A stretch of DNA of 51,548 bases from positions 1-51,548 of the forward strand of contig DATLRO010000002.1 of NCBI GenBank assembly GCA_035534615.1, written 5' to 3'. Made by a program: the position numbers and the translations under genes. Shown here one piece after another: positions 1 to 7,548 of this stretch. How positions within the stretch are numbered: position 1 is the stretch's first letter; each line of letters begins with the position of its first letter. Under the pieces are notes generated by a model. It saw only the letters and a program-made list of their open reading frames with translations. It searched no databases and was not told the origin of the DNA. Source of the DNA: JAGWRA01 sp035534615 (GTDB taxonomy: Bacteria; Acidobacteriota; Vicinamibacteria; Vicinamibacterales; CAVVIG01).

Positions 1-1372
1 CCGCGACCCGGCCGCCGATGCCGGCGTCGACCTCATCGAAGACCAGGGTGGTCCCGGGGGCGCCGGCGGCGACGAGCGTCTTGATGGCGAGCATGATCCG
101 GGACAGTTCCCCTCCCGAGACGATCCGCGCCAGCGGCCGGAGCTCCTCTCCCGGGTTGGGAGAGATGAAGAATTCCGCCTCGTCCAGGCCGGCCCTTCCC
201 CACCGCTCCTCGGGCAGGGGGTCGGCCTGGAACCGGACCTCGACACGGGTCCGCTCCATCGCCAGCCCCGCCAGCTCCGCTTCGAGGCGCCGGGCGAACG
301 CCGGCGCCGCCGCGCGCCGGGCCTGCGAGAGCGCCGTGGCGTCGCGCAGGTACCGGGCGCGCGCCGCATCGCAGGCGCGCGTGAGTTCCGCCAGCTGCTC
401 GCCGGCCGCCTCCAGGGAGGCCAGCTCCGCCCGGGCGGTCTCGCCCCGCGCGATGACGCCGGCCAGCGTCGGGCCGTACTTCCGCTTGAGCCGCTCGAGC
501 GCCGCCAGCCGTTCCTCGGTCTCCTGGAGCCGGGCGGGCGACGCCTCGAGGCCTTCGGCATAGTCCCGCAGGAAGAAGGCCAGGTCCTCGAGCTGCGCTT
601 TGATGCCGTCGCGCGACTCCAGGTACGGCTGGAACCGCGGATCGACCGCCGCCAGGTCGGTGACGCGCCGCCAGACGCCGCCGAGACCGGCCAGCAGCGA
701 CTCGTCCCGTTCGTACAGGGCGCTGTACGCCTCGCCGCACAACCGCTCCAGGCGCTCGGCGCTGGCGAGCACCTGCCGGGTCGCCTGCAGCGCCTCGTCT
801 TCACCGGGCCGGGGCGCCACCCGCTCGATCTCCCCGGCCTGGAACGCCAGCAGATCGCGCCGGGCCTCCCGCTCCGCCTGCTCGCGGCGGACGCGCGCCA
901 GCCCGTCGCGGGCGGCCGACAGATCGAGATACGCCGCCTCCACCGTCCCGCGGGCCGGGTCCAGCTTCGCGTATCCGTCGAGGACGGCGAGGTGACTCTC
1001 GGGGTCGAGCAGGGTCTGATGTTCGTGCTGGCCGTGCAGCTCGACGAACCGGCCGGACAGCTCGCGCAGCGTCGAGGCCGTGACGAGGAGGCCGTCGAGG
1101 AACGCCCGGCTGCGTCCCTGCGCCGTCACTTCGCGGCGGACGATCACCTCTGCGCGGTCGGGCTGTTCGAACACCGCCTGCACGGTGGCGCTGTCCTCCC
1201 CGGTGCGGACGAGATCGCCCGACGCACGGCCTCCCAGGATGAGCCCGACCGCCTCGACGAGGATCGATTTTCCTGCGCCGGTTTCGCCGGTGAGGACGTT
1301 CAACCCCGGCTGGAACTCGACCTCGAGCTGATCGATGACCGCCAGGTGTTCAATGGAGAGGAAGCGCAACAT
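1..1372 (-). CDS. recN: DNA repair protein RecN (partial, 3' end outside window)
   Basis: RecN is an SMC-like ATPase that acts on DNA ends in double-strand break repair. About 457 codons are visible and the frame runs off the left edge. The N-terminus reads MLRFLSIEHLAVIDQLEVEF, followed by a P-loop GETGAGKS near residue 30, and then the family motif VELHGQHEHQ. At the left edge TLVFDEVDAGIGG is the Walker B/signature region of RecN. The middle is a long Arg/Ala/Glu-rich helical stretch, as expected for the coiled coil. The ATG at 1372 has GGAG about 9 bases upstream. The gene is divergent from tolQ and shares a short intergenic region with its promoter. Seen: the motifs and the open frame. 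Known: the family role in recombination repair. Confidence 0.95.
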   Translation of the reverse strand, partial: MLRFLSIEHLAVIDQLEVEFQPGLNVLTGETGAGKSILVEAVGLILGGRASGDLVRTGEDSATVQAVFEQPDRAEVIVRREVTAQGRSRAFLDGLLVTASTLRELSGRFVELHGQHEHQTLLDPESHLAVLDGYAKLDPARGTVEAAYLDLSAARDGLARVRREQAEREARRDLLAFQAGEIERVAPRPGEDEALQATRQVLASAERLERLCGEAYSALYERDESLLAGLGGVWRRVTDLAAVDPRFQPYLESRDGIKAQLEDLAFFLRDYAEGLEASPARLQETEERLAALERLKRKYGPTLAGVIARGETARAELASLEAAGEQLAELTRACDAARARYLRDATALSQARRAAAPAFARRLEAELAGLAMERTRVEVRFQADPLPEERWGRAGLDEAEFFISPNPGEELRPLARIVSGGELSRIMLAIKTLVAAGAPGTTLVFDEVDAGIGGRVA

Positions 1373-1400
1373 GCGAGGGAACTCCAATCATACCATACGT

Positions 1401-1429
1401 TTGACAGCCCTCACGGGGCGTGCTACGCT
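1401..1429 (+). promoter_or_regulatory. Sigma-70 promoter of the tol-pal operon
   Basis: A perfect -35 TTGACA (1401-1406) is followed by a 17-bp spacer and a -10 TACGCT (1424-1429). TGC immediately upstream of the -10 makes it an extended -10. Transcription should begin near 1436, giving a leader of about 45 bases before the TTG start of tolQ. Confidence 0.75.
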
Positions 1430-1480
1430 ACGCGAATCGCGCTGTCCCAGCGGCGCACAAACTGAGTTGCGGAGGCCTGT

Positions 1481-2257
1481 TTGCGCACGCTTGGCGGCTC
1501 CCTTCTGCTCGCCCTGCAGGTGCAGGGGGGCGGATCTGACAGCGGTCTGGGATTCAGCGTCGTCAATCTCGTCGCTCGCTCCAGCCCGGTCAGCAAAATC
1601 GTCCTTCTGATCCTCGGAGTGTTCTCGATCGTCTCCTGGGGCATCATTCTCTACAAAATCTGGGCGTTCCGGCGCGCCGATCGCCAGACCCGCAGTTTCC
1701 TGGACGTGTTCCGGCGGAGCAACAAGTTTTCGGAAGTGCAGGCGGTCTGCCGGACGCTCCAGGAGAGCCCGCTCGTCGGCGTCTTTCAGGCCGGCTACGC
1801 CGAGATCACCGCCCAGCTCCGGCACGGCGCCCCGGCCGGCGAACAGGCGGGGGCGGCCGGCCAGCCATCGGGCGCCTCTCCGCGTCCAACCTTGAAGAGC
1901 CTGCCGGCGCTCGATCGCGCCCTGCTGCGCGCCGCGTCGGTCGAGATGAACAAGCTGGAAGAGCATGTCTCCTTCCTCGCCACGACCGCGAGCATCTCGC
2001 CGTTCATCGGGCTGTTCGGCACGGTCTGGGGCATCATGAGCGCGTTCGAGGGAATCGGCCAGACCGGATCGACCAACCTGGGCATCGTGGCGCCCGGCAT
2101 CTCGGAAGCGCTGATTGCCACGGCTGCGGGGCTGTTCGCCGCCATCCCGGCCGTGTACTTCTACAACCACCTGACGAACCGGACGAAACTGTTCGCCTCG
2201 CAGATGGACGACTTCTCGCTCGAGTTTCTGAACATCGCGGAGCGGAACTTCACGTAG
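1481..2257 (+). CDS. tolQ: TolQ/ExbB-family proton channel protein
   Basis: Inner-membrane subunit of the Tol (or ExbB-type) motor, which uses the proton gradient to drive a TonB/TolA-like transducer. The product is 258 aa, close to the family's usual length. Three hydrophobic segments are visible: about 34-62, 165-190 (with the conserved FIGLFGTVWGIM region) and 205-232 (GISEALIATAAGLFAAIPAV). The start is TTG, chosen because GGAGG lies five bases upstream (1471-1475). The residue 110-135 segment is an unusual Ala/Gly/Pro-rich insertion. It is first in a seven-gene run with tolR, a TonB-like gene, tolB, pal, cpoB and ssb, so a Tol role is more likely than iron uptake. Confidence 0.93.
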   Translation: MRTLGGSLLLALQVQGGGSDSGLGFSVVNLVARSSPVSKIVLLILGVFSIVSWGIILYKIWAFRRADRQTRSFLDVFRRSNKFSEVQAVCRTLQESPLVGVFQAGYAEITAQLRHGAPAGEQAGAAGQPSGASPRPTLKSLPALDRALLRAASVEMNKLEEHVSFLATTASISPFIGLFGTVWGIMSAFEGIGQTGSTNLGIVAPGISEALIATAAGLFAAIPAVYFYNHLTNRTKLFASQMDDFSLEFLNIAERNFT

Positions 2258-2314
2258 TCACCGGGCCACGGCCGTTGCCGTCCCGCCCGGTGCCATCCGG
2301 ACGCGTGATCGATC

Positions 2315-2776
2315 ATGCCCAAGGTTCAGCCCGCCGCGGCGCCCAGCGGAAACGGCCGCACCCGCACGCGGCGCGTCGCGTCGTCGCTCGCCGAAATCAA
2401 CGTCGTGCCGCTGGTCGACGTGATGCTGGTGCTGCTCATCATCTTCATGGTGACCGCCCCGATGATCCAGCATGGCATCGACGTCAAGCTGCCGATCAGC
2501 CGGCGGTCGGCGCCGATGACGAGCGCGCGCATCTTCGTGACGGTGCCGGTCACCTTCCGGCGGGACCGGATGGTCTATCTCAACGACAAGCGGATCCCGC
2601 TGGACGTGCTGCAGGAGCGGGTCCGGCAGGCGCTGCTCGGCAAGAGCGAGAAGCAGGTGTTCCTGCGGGGCGACGGCCGGGTCGAGCTGCAGGATCTGTA
2701 CACGGTCATGGATCAGCTGAAGGCCGCCGGCGTCCAGAACGTCGGCATCGTCTCGAAGCTGCCGGGCGAGCGGTAG
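2315..2776 (+). CDS. tolR: TolR/ExbD-family motor subunit
   Basis: Single-span inner-membrane protein that partners TolQ. The product is 153 aa. After a basic cytoplasmic N-terminus, one membrane helix (about 29-52) holds the family's proton-path Asp in PLVDVMLVLL (Asp35). The rest (about 55-153) is the periplasmic ExbD/TolR domain, ending in QNVGIVSKLPGER. It lies 57 bases after tolQ and 7 bases before the TonB-like gene, consistent with one transcript. The stoichiometric motor complex with TolQ is known family behaviour. Assignment to Tol rather than Exb rests on the tolB-pal neighbours. Confidence 0.93.
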   Translation: MPKVQPAAAPSGNGRTRTRRVASSLAEINVVPLVDVMLVLLIIFMVTAPMIQHGIDVKLPISRRSAPMTSARIFVTVPVTFRRDRMVYLNDKRIPLDVLQERVRQALLGKSEKQVFLRGDGRVELQDLYTVMDQLKAAGVQNVGIVSKLPGER

Positions 2777-2783
2777 AGCGGCC

Positions 2784-3572
2784 ATGGATGCGGTAACGAA
2801 CGTCCTGCAGGACCGGATGCACGAGCCGGACGGCCTCCGGCGGATGCTCACCATCTCGCTGGCGGCGCACGCGGTGGTCTTCGCGGCGATCGCGCTCGTG
2901 CCGGCCGCCTGGATGGGCTATACGGACCGATCGCCGAAGGTGATCATGAACATCACGCTTGGCGGCAGCGCGCCGGGGCCGTACACCGGGGGGATGACGA
3001 CGCTCGGCGGCCGTCCGGTGCAGGCGGTCGAGCCGCTGCCCAAGCCGCCCCGGCCGACGGCAATCCGGCCGCCGGCCGAGAAGACGCCGGCGATGGTCCT
3101 GCCGGAGCGGAAGGTGCTGGTGAAGCCGCGTCCGCGCCCGGACGTGAAGGAGGCGACCGAGCCGAGCTGGAACCGGAAGCCGATCACCGGGCCCAAGATC
3201 GAGGCCGGCAGCAGCGTCGCGCAGACGGGCGCCACCGGGCAGAGCTTCGGGCTGTCGACCGGCGGCGGCGGCACCGGCGGCTACCTCGACGTCGAGAACT
3301 TCTGCTGCCCGGACTACGTGGCGACCATGATCCAGCTGATTCGCGCCAACTGGAACGGCCACCAGGAGGTGCCGGGCGAGACGATGATCAGGTTCACGAT
3401 CCAGCGGAACGGCCGGCTGGGCGGCGTGCAGATCGAGAAATCGAGCGGATATGCCGCGCTCGACCTGACCGCCGAGCGCGCAGTGATCATGACCCAGCAG
3501 CTGCCGCCGCTGCCGGCGCAGTTTCCCAACCCGACCCTGACGGTCCACCTCAATTTCCAGTACCAGCAGTGA
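2784..3572 (+). CDS. TonB/TolA-like energy transducer
   Basis: Occupies the position of tolA between tolR and tolB. The product is 262 aa. A membrane anchor lies at about 21-43 (ISLAAHAVVFAAIALV). It is followed by a Pro/Lys-rich periplasmic spacer (about 75-150, with repeated PKPP/RPP stretches), a Gly-rich linker, and a C-terminal TonB-type domain (about 175-262) containing FTIQRNGRLGGVQIEKSSG, the usual TonB C-terminal pattern. It has neither the long Ala/Lys helix nor the C-terminal fold of enterobacterial TolA. A Cys-Cys pair (ENFCCPDY) sits at the start of the C-terminal domain. It should transmit TolQR motor force to TolB/Pal. Naming it tonB or tolA would go beyond the sequence. Confidence 0.88.
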   Translation: MDAVTNVLQDRMHEPDGLRRMLTISLAAHAVVFAAIALVPAAWMGYTDRSPKVIMNITLGGSAPGPYTGGMTTLGGRPVQAVEPLPKPPRPTAIRPPAEKTPAMVLPERKVLVKPRPRPDVKEATEPSWNRKPITGPKIEAGSSVAQTGATGQSFGLSTGGGGTGGYLDVENFCCPDYVATMIQLIRANWNGHQEVPGETMIRFTIQRNGRLGGVQIEKSSGYAALDLTAERAVIMTQQLPPLPAQFPNPTLTVHLNFQYQQ

Positions 3573-4951
3573 TGACCAAGAAGGCTCTCTTCCTGACGCT
3601 CGCCCCCCTGCTCGCCTTCGCCCTGTCGGGCGGGGCTCAGCCGCCGCCGGCCGCGCCGGCCCAACCGGCCGCACCTCCGCAGCAGCCGAGCGAGATCGGC
3701 GCGACCATCACGAGCGGCGCGATCGGGGCGCCGCCGAAATACGCGGTGCCGGACTTCATCCCCCTGACGACCGATCCGGAAACGGAGGCGGCCGCGCGGA
3801 CGATCGGCCACGTGCTGTGGGACGACCTGAACTTCGAGGAGGAGTTCTACATGATCCCGCGGGACACGTACCAGACGGTTCCGGCGGCGCACGGCTTCAC
3901 CGACGTGCCGTTCGCGGACTGGGCGCAGCTCGGCGCGGACGCCGTGGTCGTCGGCACCATCGCGCGCGACGGGACCAATTTCCACGTGCAGGTCCGGCTC
4001 TTCAACATCCGCACGCAGCAGAGCGTCTTCGGCCGGGAGTACACCGGGCCGACGACGAATCCCCGGTTCTTCGCGCACACGATCTCCGACGAGATCTTCA
4101 AGCAGCAGCGGGGCCTCCGGGGGGTCGCGCGCACGAAAATCGCGTTCGCGTCGGACCGCGACGCGGAGCGGATGCCCGGCTTCGTGCCCGATCGGCGGGT
4201 GAAGGAGATCTACATCTCCGACTACGACGGCGCGAACCAGCGCCGCGTCACCGTCGGGCGGACGCTGAACATCACGCCCGCCTGGGCGCCCGACGACCAG
4301 TCGATCGCCTACACGTCGTACCGGCTGGGGGTCCCGGAGATCTTCCGTTCGTTCATCTACCGCGGCACGATCGCGCAGATGACCCACGGGCCGAGCCAGA
4401 GTTTCCTGCCCGCCTGGTCGCCCGATGGCAAGCAGATCGCGTTCATGTCGGACCGCGACGGCCATGACAACATCTACATCATGAACGCCGACGGCACCGG
4501 CCTGCGGGAGCTGACCCACGGGTCGTCGATCAACGCCACGCCGACCTGGTCGCCGAGCGGCACCGAGATCGCCTTCACGTCGGACCGCTCCGGCAGCCCG
4601 CAGATCTACGTCATCGGCGTCGACGGCCTCGGCCTCCGCCGGCTTACGTCCGAGTCCTACTGCGATCGGCCGACCTGGTCGCCGGCGCCGTACAACGAGA
4701 TCGCCTACGCGTCGCGGACCGGGCCCGGCTTCGACATCAAGATCCTCGACCTGGAAACCGGCAAGATCCGGCAGATCACGTTCGGACAGGGAAGCAACGA
4801 GAGCCCGTCGTTCGCGCCGAACGGCCGCCACCTCGCGTTCGTCTCGACGCGGACCGGCCACTCCGAGATCTTCACGATCGGGCGCGACGGCAAGGGGCTG
4901 CGCCAGATCACGACCAAGGGCAGCAATTACTTTCCGAACTGGTCAAACTGA
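3572..4951 (+). CDS. tolB: Tol-Pal system beta-propeller protein TolB
   Basis: Periplasmic protein that links the Tol motor to the lipoprotein Pal. The product is about 459 aa. There is a signal peptide (MTKKALFLTLAPLLAFALSG) and a low-complexity Pro/Ala stretch (about 25-50). The TolB N-terminal alpha/beta domain covers about 55-180 (WAQLGADAVVVGTIARDG). It is followed by a WD40-like propeller of repeated blades such as PAWSPDGKQIAFMSDRDG and PTWSPSGTEIAFTSDRSG. The ATG at 3572 shares one base with the TGA of the upstream gene (TGATG). An in-frame GTG at 3569 is an alternative start. Coupling to the preceding gene implies translational linkage. Confidence 0.95.
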   Translation: MTKKALFLTLAPLLAFALSGGAQPPPAAPAQPAAPPQQPSEIGATITSGAIGAPPKYAVPDFIPLTTDPETEAAARTIGHVLWDDLNFEEEFYMIPRDTYQTVPAAHGFTDVPFADWAQLGADAVVVGTIARDGTNFHVQVRLFNIRTQQSVFGREYTGPTTNPRFFAHTISDEIFKQQRGLRGVARTKIAFASDRDAERMPGFVPDRRVKEIYISDYDGANQRRVTVGRTLNITPAWAPDDQSIAYTSYRLGVPEIFRSFIYRGTIAQMTHGPSQSFLPAWSPDGKQIAFMSDRDGHDNIYIMNADGTGLRELTHGSSINATPTWSPSGTEIAFTSDRSGSPQIYVIGVDGLGLRRLTSESYCDRPTWSPAPYNEIAYASRTGPGFDIKILDLETGKIRQITFGQGSNESPSFAPNGRHLAFVSTRTGHSEIFTIGRDGKGLRQITTKGSNYFPNWSN

Positions 4952-4968
4952 CGTAAGAGGAGAACGCC

Positions 4969-5562
4969 ATGATGATTCGCGGGGCGGCCCGGGCGGCCGC
5001 CGTGGTCGGAGCCAGCTTTCTCGTCCTGACGCTTGCGGCCTGCGGCGCCAAACAGCCGCCGGTCGCCCGGCCGACGCCTCCGCCGCCCCCGGCGCCGGCC
5101 CAGGCGCCCGCGGTCACGCCGCCGGCGCCGCCTGAGCCGGTCGCCGAACAGCCGCCGATTGTCCCGCCGGAGCCGATGCAGGAGAGCTCCCTCGGCTCCG
5201 CCTCGCTGGACACGCTGAACCGGACGTCGCCGTTGAAGGACGTCTTCTTCGACTTCGACAGCACCCAGATCTCGAGCGACGGGCAGGCCGCGCTGCAGCA
5301 GGACGCCACGCTGCTGAAGCAGTACCCGACCTGGAAGATCACAATCGAGGGCCACTGCGACGAGCGGGGCACGGCCGAGTACAACCTGGCGCTGGGCGAG
5401 CGGCGGGCCGCGGGCGTCCAGGCCTATCTCGTCTCGCTCGGCATTCCAGCCGATCGCATGCGCATCGTGAGCTATGGGAAGGAATTTCCGTTCGACCCGG
5501 GCCACGACGAGGCGGCCTGGGCGAAGAATCGGCGGGCACATTTTGTCATCACGTCGAAGTGA
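4969..5562 (+). CDS. pal: Peptidoglycan-associated lipoprotein Pal
   Basis: Outer-membrane lipoprotein that binds peptidoglycan and TolB. The product is 197 aa. A lipoprotein signal ends in LTLAACGAK, so Cys25 should be lipidated. A Pro/Ala-rich linker (about 30-75) leads to a C-terminal OmpA-like domain (about 85-197) with the peptidoglycan-binding run TIEGHCDERGTAEYNLALG. The start is supported by AGAGGAG seven bases upstream. A second ATG immediately follows the first. It lies 17 bases after tolB in the same operon. Confidence 0.96.
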   Translation: MMIRGAARAAAVVGASFLVLTLAACGAKQPPVARPTPPPPPAPAQAPAVTPPAPPEPVAEQPPIVPPEPMQESSLGSASLDTLNRTSPLKDVFFDFDSTQISSDGQAALQQDATLLKQYPTWKITIEGHCDERGTAEYNLALGERRAAGVQAYLVSLGIPADRMRIVSYGKEFPFDPGHDEAAWAKNRRAHFVITSK

Positions 5563-5567
5563 GGCTG

Positions 5568-5580
5568 GGGTACAGTACCC
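5568..5580 (+). other. 13-base palindrome between pal and cpoB
   Basis: GGGTAC-A-GTACCC is a perfect 6-1-6 inverted repeat in the 74-base gap after pal. It could be an operator or part of an mRNA processing structure. No -35/-10 pair with sensible spacing accompanies it. Confidence 0.35.
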
Positions 5581-5636
5581 TTGTTCCGGAGCCGGTCCCT
5601 CCCGCGAACCCTGATCGCGAGGCAAGAGTCAGCCCT

Positions 5637-6587
5637 ATGATTCGACGAGTGTGCGGAATGGTGCTGCTGGCGTCGCTGGCGCTGGCGGCCCCGCTGCGGG
5701 CCGCCAGCCGCGAGCAGCAGCAGATGATGGCCGACATCCGCATCCTGCAGGCGCAGGCCCAGCAGCTGCAGGTGATGCTGCAGACGTTGACCGAGGCGGT
5801 CAAGCACGTCAACGCCCGGATCGACGCCCAGACGGAGCAGACCCGCAAGGCGTTCGCCGACGACAAGGTGCAGGTCGGCAACCTCGCGAGCGACGTCCGC
5901 GTCGTCCGCGAGAAGCTCGACGAGAACAACGTCCGGATCACGTCGCTGTCCCAGGAGGTCGACGCCATCCGGCTGGCGGTGCAGAACATGCAGGTCCAGA
6001 TGACGGCGCCGGCCGCCGCACCGGCCGAGGGCGCGCCAGGCGCGGCCCCCGGGACGGAGGGCCCGCCGGCCCCGGCGACCGCCGCGCCGGGCGCCGCCGC
6101 CCCTGGCGCGACCACCGCGGCTCAGCCGGGCGCCACGGCACCGGCCCCCGCGGCGCCCCCGCCCCCGGCGCCCGCCCTCGGCATGGCGCCCCAGCGCCTG
6201 TACGACAGCGCGTGGGCCGACTTCGCCGGCGGTCAGTGGGAGCTGGCGATCCAGGGCTTCGAGGCCTACATCCGCACGTTCCCGCAGTCCGACCTCGCCG
6301 ACGATGCCCAGTTCAACATCGGCAATTCGTACTACAACGACGGCAAGTTCGCCCGGGCGATCACGGCGTACGACAAGGTCATTCAGAATTATCCGGGCCG
6401 CAATTCCGTGCCCGATGCCTACTACAAGCGCGGGCTCGCCTACCGCCGCCTCAATCAGAACGACAAGGCCCGCGAGTCGTTCGAGTTCGCCGTGAAGAAC
6501 TATCCGGACACGGACGCGGGGCGCCTGGCCAGGCAGCAGCTCGAGCAGCTCAAGCCGTCGACCGGCGGCGGTGAAAGGATCGAGTAA
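5637..6587 (+). CDS. cpoB: Cell division coordinator CpoB/YbgF-like TPR protein
   Basis: Periplasmic Tol-associated protein, about 316 aa. The N-terminus has a signal peptide (MIRRVCGMVLLASLALAAPL). Next come a heptad-type coiled coil (about 25-120, rich in Gln/Val/Leu) and an Ala/Pro/Gly linker (about 125-185). C-terminal tetratricopeptide repeats follow: LYDSAWADFAGGQWELAIQGF, then DDAQFNIGNSYYNDGKFARAI and DAYYKRGLAYRRLNQNDKA. I chose the ATG at 5637 because it puts the signal peptide first. An in-frame GTG at 5559, overlapping the pal stop, would add 26 residues. In known systems CpoB couples Tol function to peptidoglycan synthesis at the septum. That role is inferred here from domain order and locus. 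Confidence 0.9.
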   Translation: MIRRVCGMVLLASLALAAPLRAASREQQQMMADIRILQAQAQQLQVMLQTLTEAVKHVNARIDAQTEQTRKAFADDKVQVGNLASDVRVVREKLDENNVRITSLSQEVDAIRLAVQNMQVQMTAPAAAPAEGAPGAAPGTEGPPAPATAAPGAAAPGATTAAQPGATAPAPAAPPPPAPALGMAPQRLYDSAWADFAGGQWELAIQGFEAYIRTFPQSDLADDAQFNIGNSYYNDGKFARAITAYDKVIQNYPGRNSVPDAYYKRGLAYRRLNQNDKARESFEFAVKNYPDTDAGRLARQQLEQLKPSTGGGERIE

Positions 6588-7019
6588 ATGGGCAGCGTGA
6601 ACAAGGTCATTCTCGTGGGCAACCTCGGGCGCGACGCCGAGCTCCGCTACACGCCGGGCGGGGCGGCCGTGGCGACGCTCAACATGGCCACGACCGAGGT
6701 CTGGAACGACAAAGCCGGCCAGCGCCAGGAAAAGACGGAATGGCACCGGATCGTGCTCTGGGGCAAGCCGGCCGAGTCGCTGACCGAGTACCTGACGAAG
6801 GGGAAGCAGATCTACGTCGAGGGCCGGCTGCAGACGCGGCAGTGGGACGACAAGGACGGGAACAAGCGCTACACGACCGAGATCCGCGCCGACCGCGTCG
6901 TGCTGCTGAGCGGCGCCGGCGGAGGCCGGGCGGCCGCCCCCGACCGCGGCGACCCCGGCATGAGCGCCGATCGCGGCGAGGTCGCCGAGCCGCTGACCGA
7001 GGACGATATTCCCTTCTGA
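6588..7019 (+). CDS. ssb: Single-stranded DNA-binding protein
   Basis: SSB, 143 aa, coats single-stranded DNA during replication, recombination and repair. The OB fold covers about 1-108, beginning VNKVILVGNLGRDAELRYTPGG, with WHRIVLWGKPAE and the IYVEGRLQTRQWDDKDG strand. The Gly/Ala/Asp-rich linker ends in the acidic tip DDIPF, which recruits partner proteins in this family. The ATG directly abuts the TAA of cpoB (no gap), so it is probably translated from the Tol transcript. Its position at the end of a Tol operon has no obvious functional logic. Confidence 0.96.
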   Translation: MGSVNKVILVGNLGRDAELRYTPGGAAVATLNMATTEVWNDKAGQRQEKTEWHRIVLWGKPAESLTEYLTKGKQIYVEGRLQTRQWDDKDGNKRYTTEIRADRVVLLSGAGGGRAAAPDRGDPGMSADRGEVAEPLTEDDIPF

Positions 7020-7046
7020 CGAGGAAGACCGGGCGCATGCGGGAAG

Positions 7047-7088
7047 TGAAGAACTGAAGAAGGCCCGGAGGCCGGATTCAGTTCTTCA
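7047..7088. terminator. Bidirectional hairpin between ssb and the cupin gene
   Basis: A perfect 12-bp stem, TGAAGAACTGAA (7047-7058) pairing with TTCAGTTCTTCA (7077-7088), encloses a small GGCC/GGCC inner stem. It lies between convergent genes. On the plus strand it is followed by TCTTTA, and the opposite strand has a comparable flank, so it can stop transcription from both sides. Confidence 0.65.
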
Positions 7089-7123
7089 TCTTTACGTCGC
7101 CCGGGCGCGGCTCCGCGCTTCGC

Positions 7124-7495
7124 TCACGCGTCCTTCCTGTCCTCCCGGCCGTACCGGTCCTCGATCCGCACCACGTCGTCCAGCTCCGGGGTCGAAACCT
7201 CGAACACGTCGCTGTCCTCGATGGCGGTCATCCGGTGCACGGTCCCCGGCGTGATGTGGACCCGCTCGCCCGGCTGCATCTCCCGCTTCACGAGTGCCCC
7301 GTCCTCCTGGATTTCGAACAGCAGGCGGCCCGCCCAGAGGAAGATCGTCTCGTCCTTCCGGTTGTGATACTGAAGGCTCAGGGCGTGGCCGGCGTTCACG
7401 TGGATCAGCTTGCCCACGTACCGTTCGGTTTTCGCCCAGTGGAGCTCGTAGCCCCACGGCTTGTCGACCCTGATGATGTCGGAAGTCACGCCCAT
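7124..7495 (-). CDS. Single-domain cupin protein, sugar-phosphate isomerase-like
   Basis: Small 123-aa protein with one cupin barrel. The pattern KPWGYELHW, then GKLIHVNAGHALSLQYHNRKDE, and later PGERVHITPGTVHRM matches the metal-binding cupin of type II mannose-6-phosphate isomerases. The His residues in HNRKDE and GTVHRM are the likely metal ligands. It is far shorter than bifunctional ManC/PMI proteins, so it is either a stand-alone isomerase or a sugar-binding cupin. It lies 53 bases downstream of ptsI in the same direction and may be the last gene of the PTS operon. The substrate cannot be told from sequence. Confidence 0.8.
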   Translation of the reverse strand: MGVTSDIIRVDKPWGYELHWAKTERYVGKLIHVNAGHALSLQYHNRKDETIFLWAGRLLFEIQEDGALVKREMQPGERVHITPGTVHRMTAIEDSDVFEVSTPELDDVVRIEDRYGREDRKDA

Positions 7496-7548
7496 CCTCG
7501 TTCACACCCTCCTCACCCGGCGCGGTGTCCGCCGCCACCGGTGTCGCG

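Noticed and set aside
1387..1395. Extended -10 TGGTATGAT facing recN
   Set aside because: Transcription from it would start downstream of the recN Shine-Dalgarno, and there is no -35. It is kept only as a possible leaderless start.
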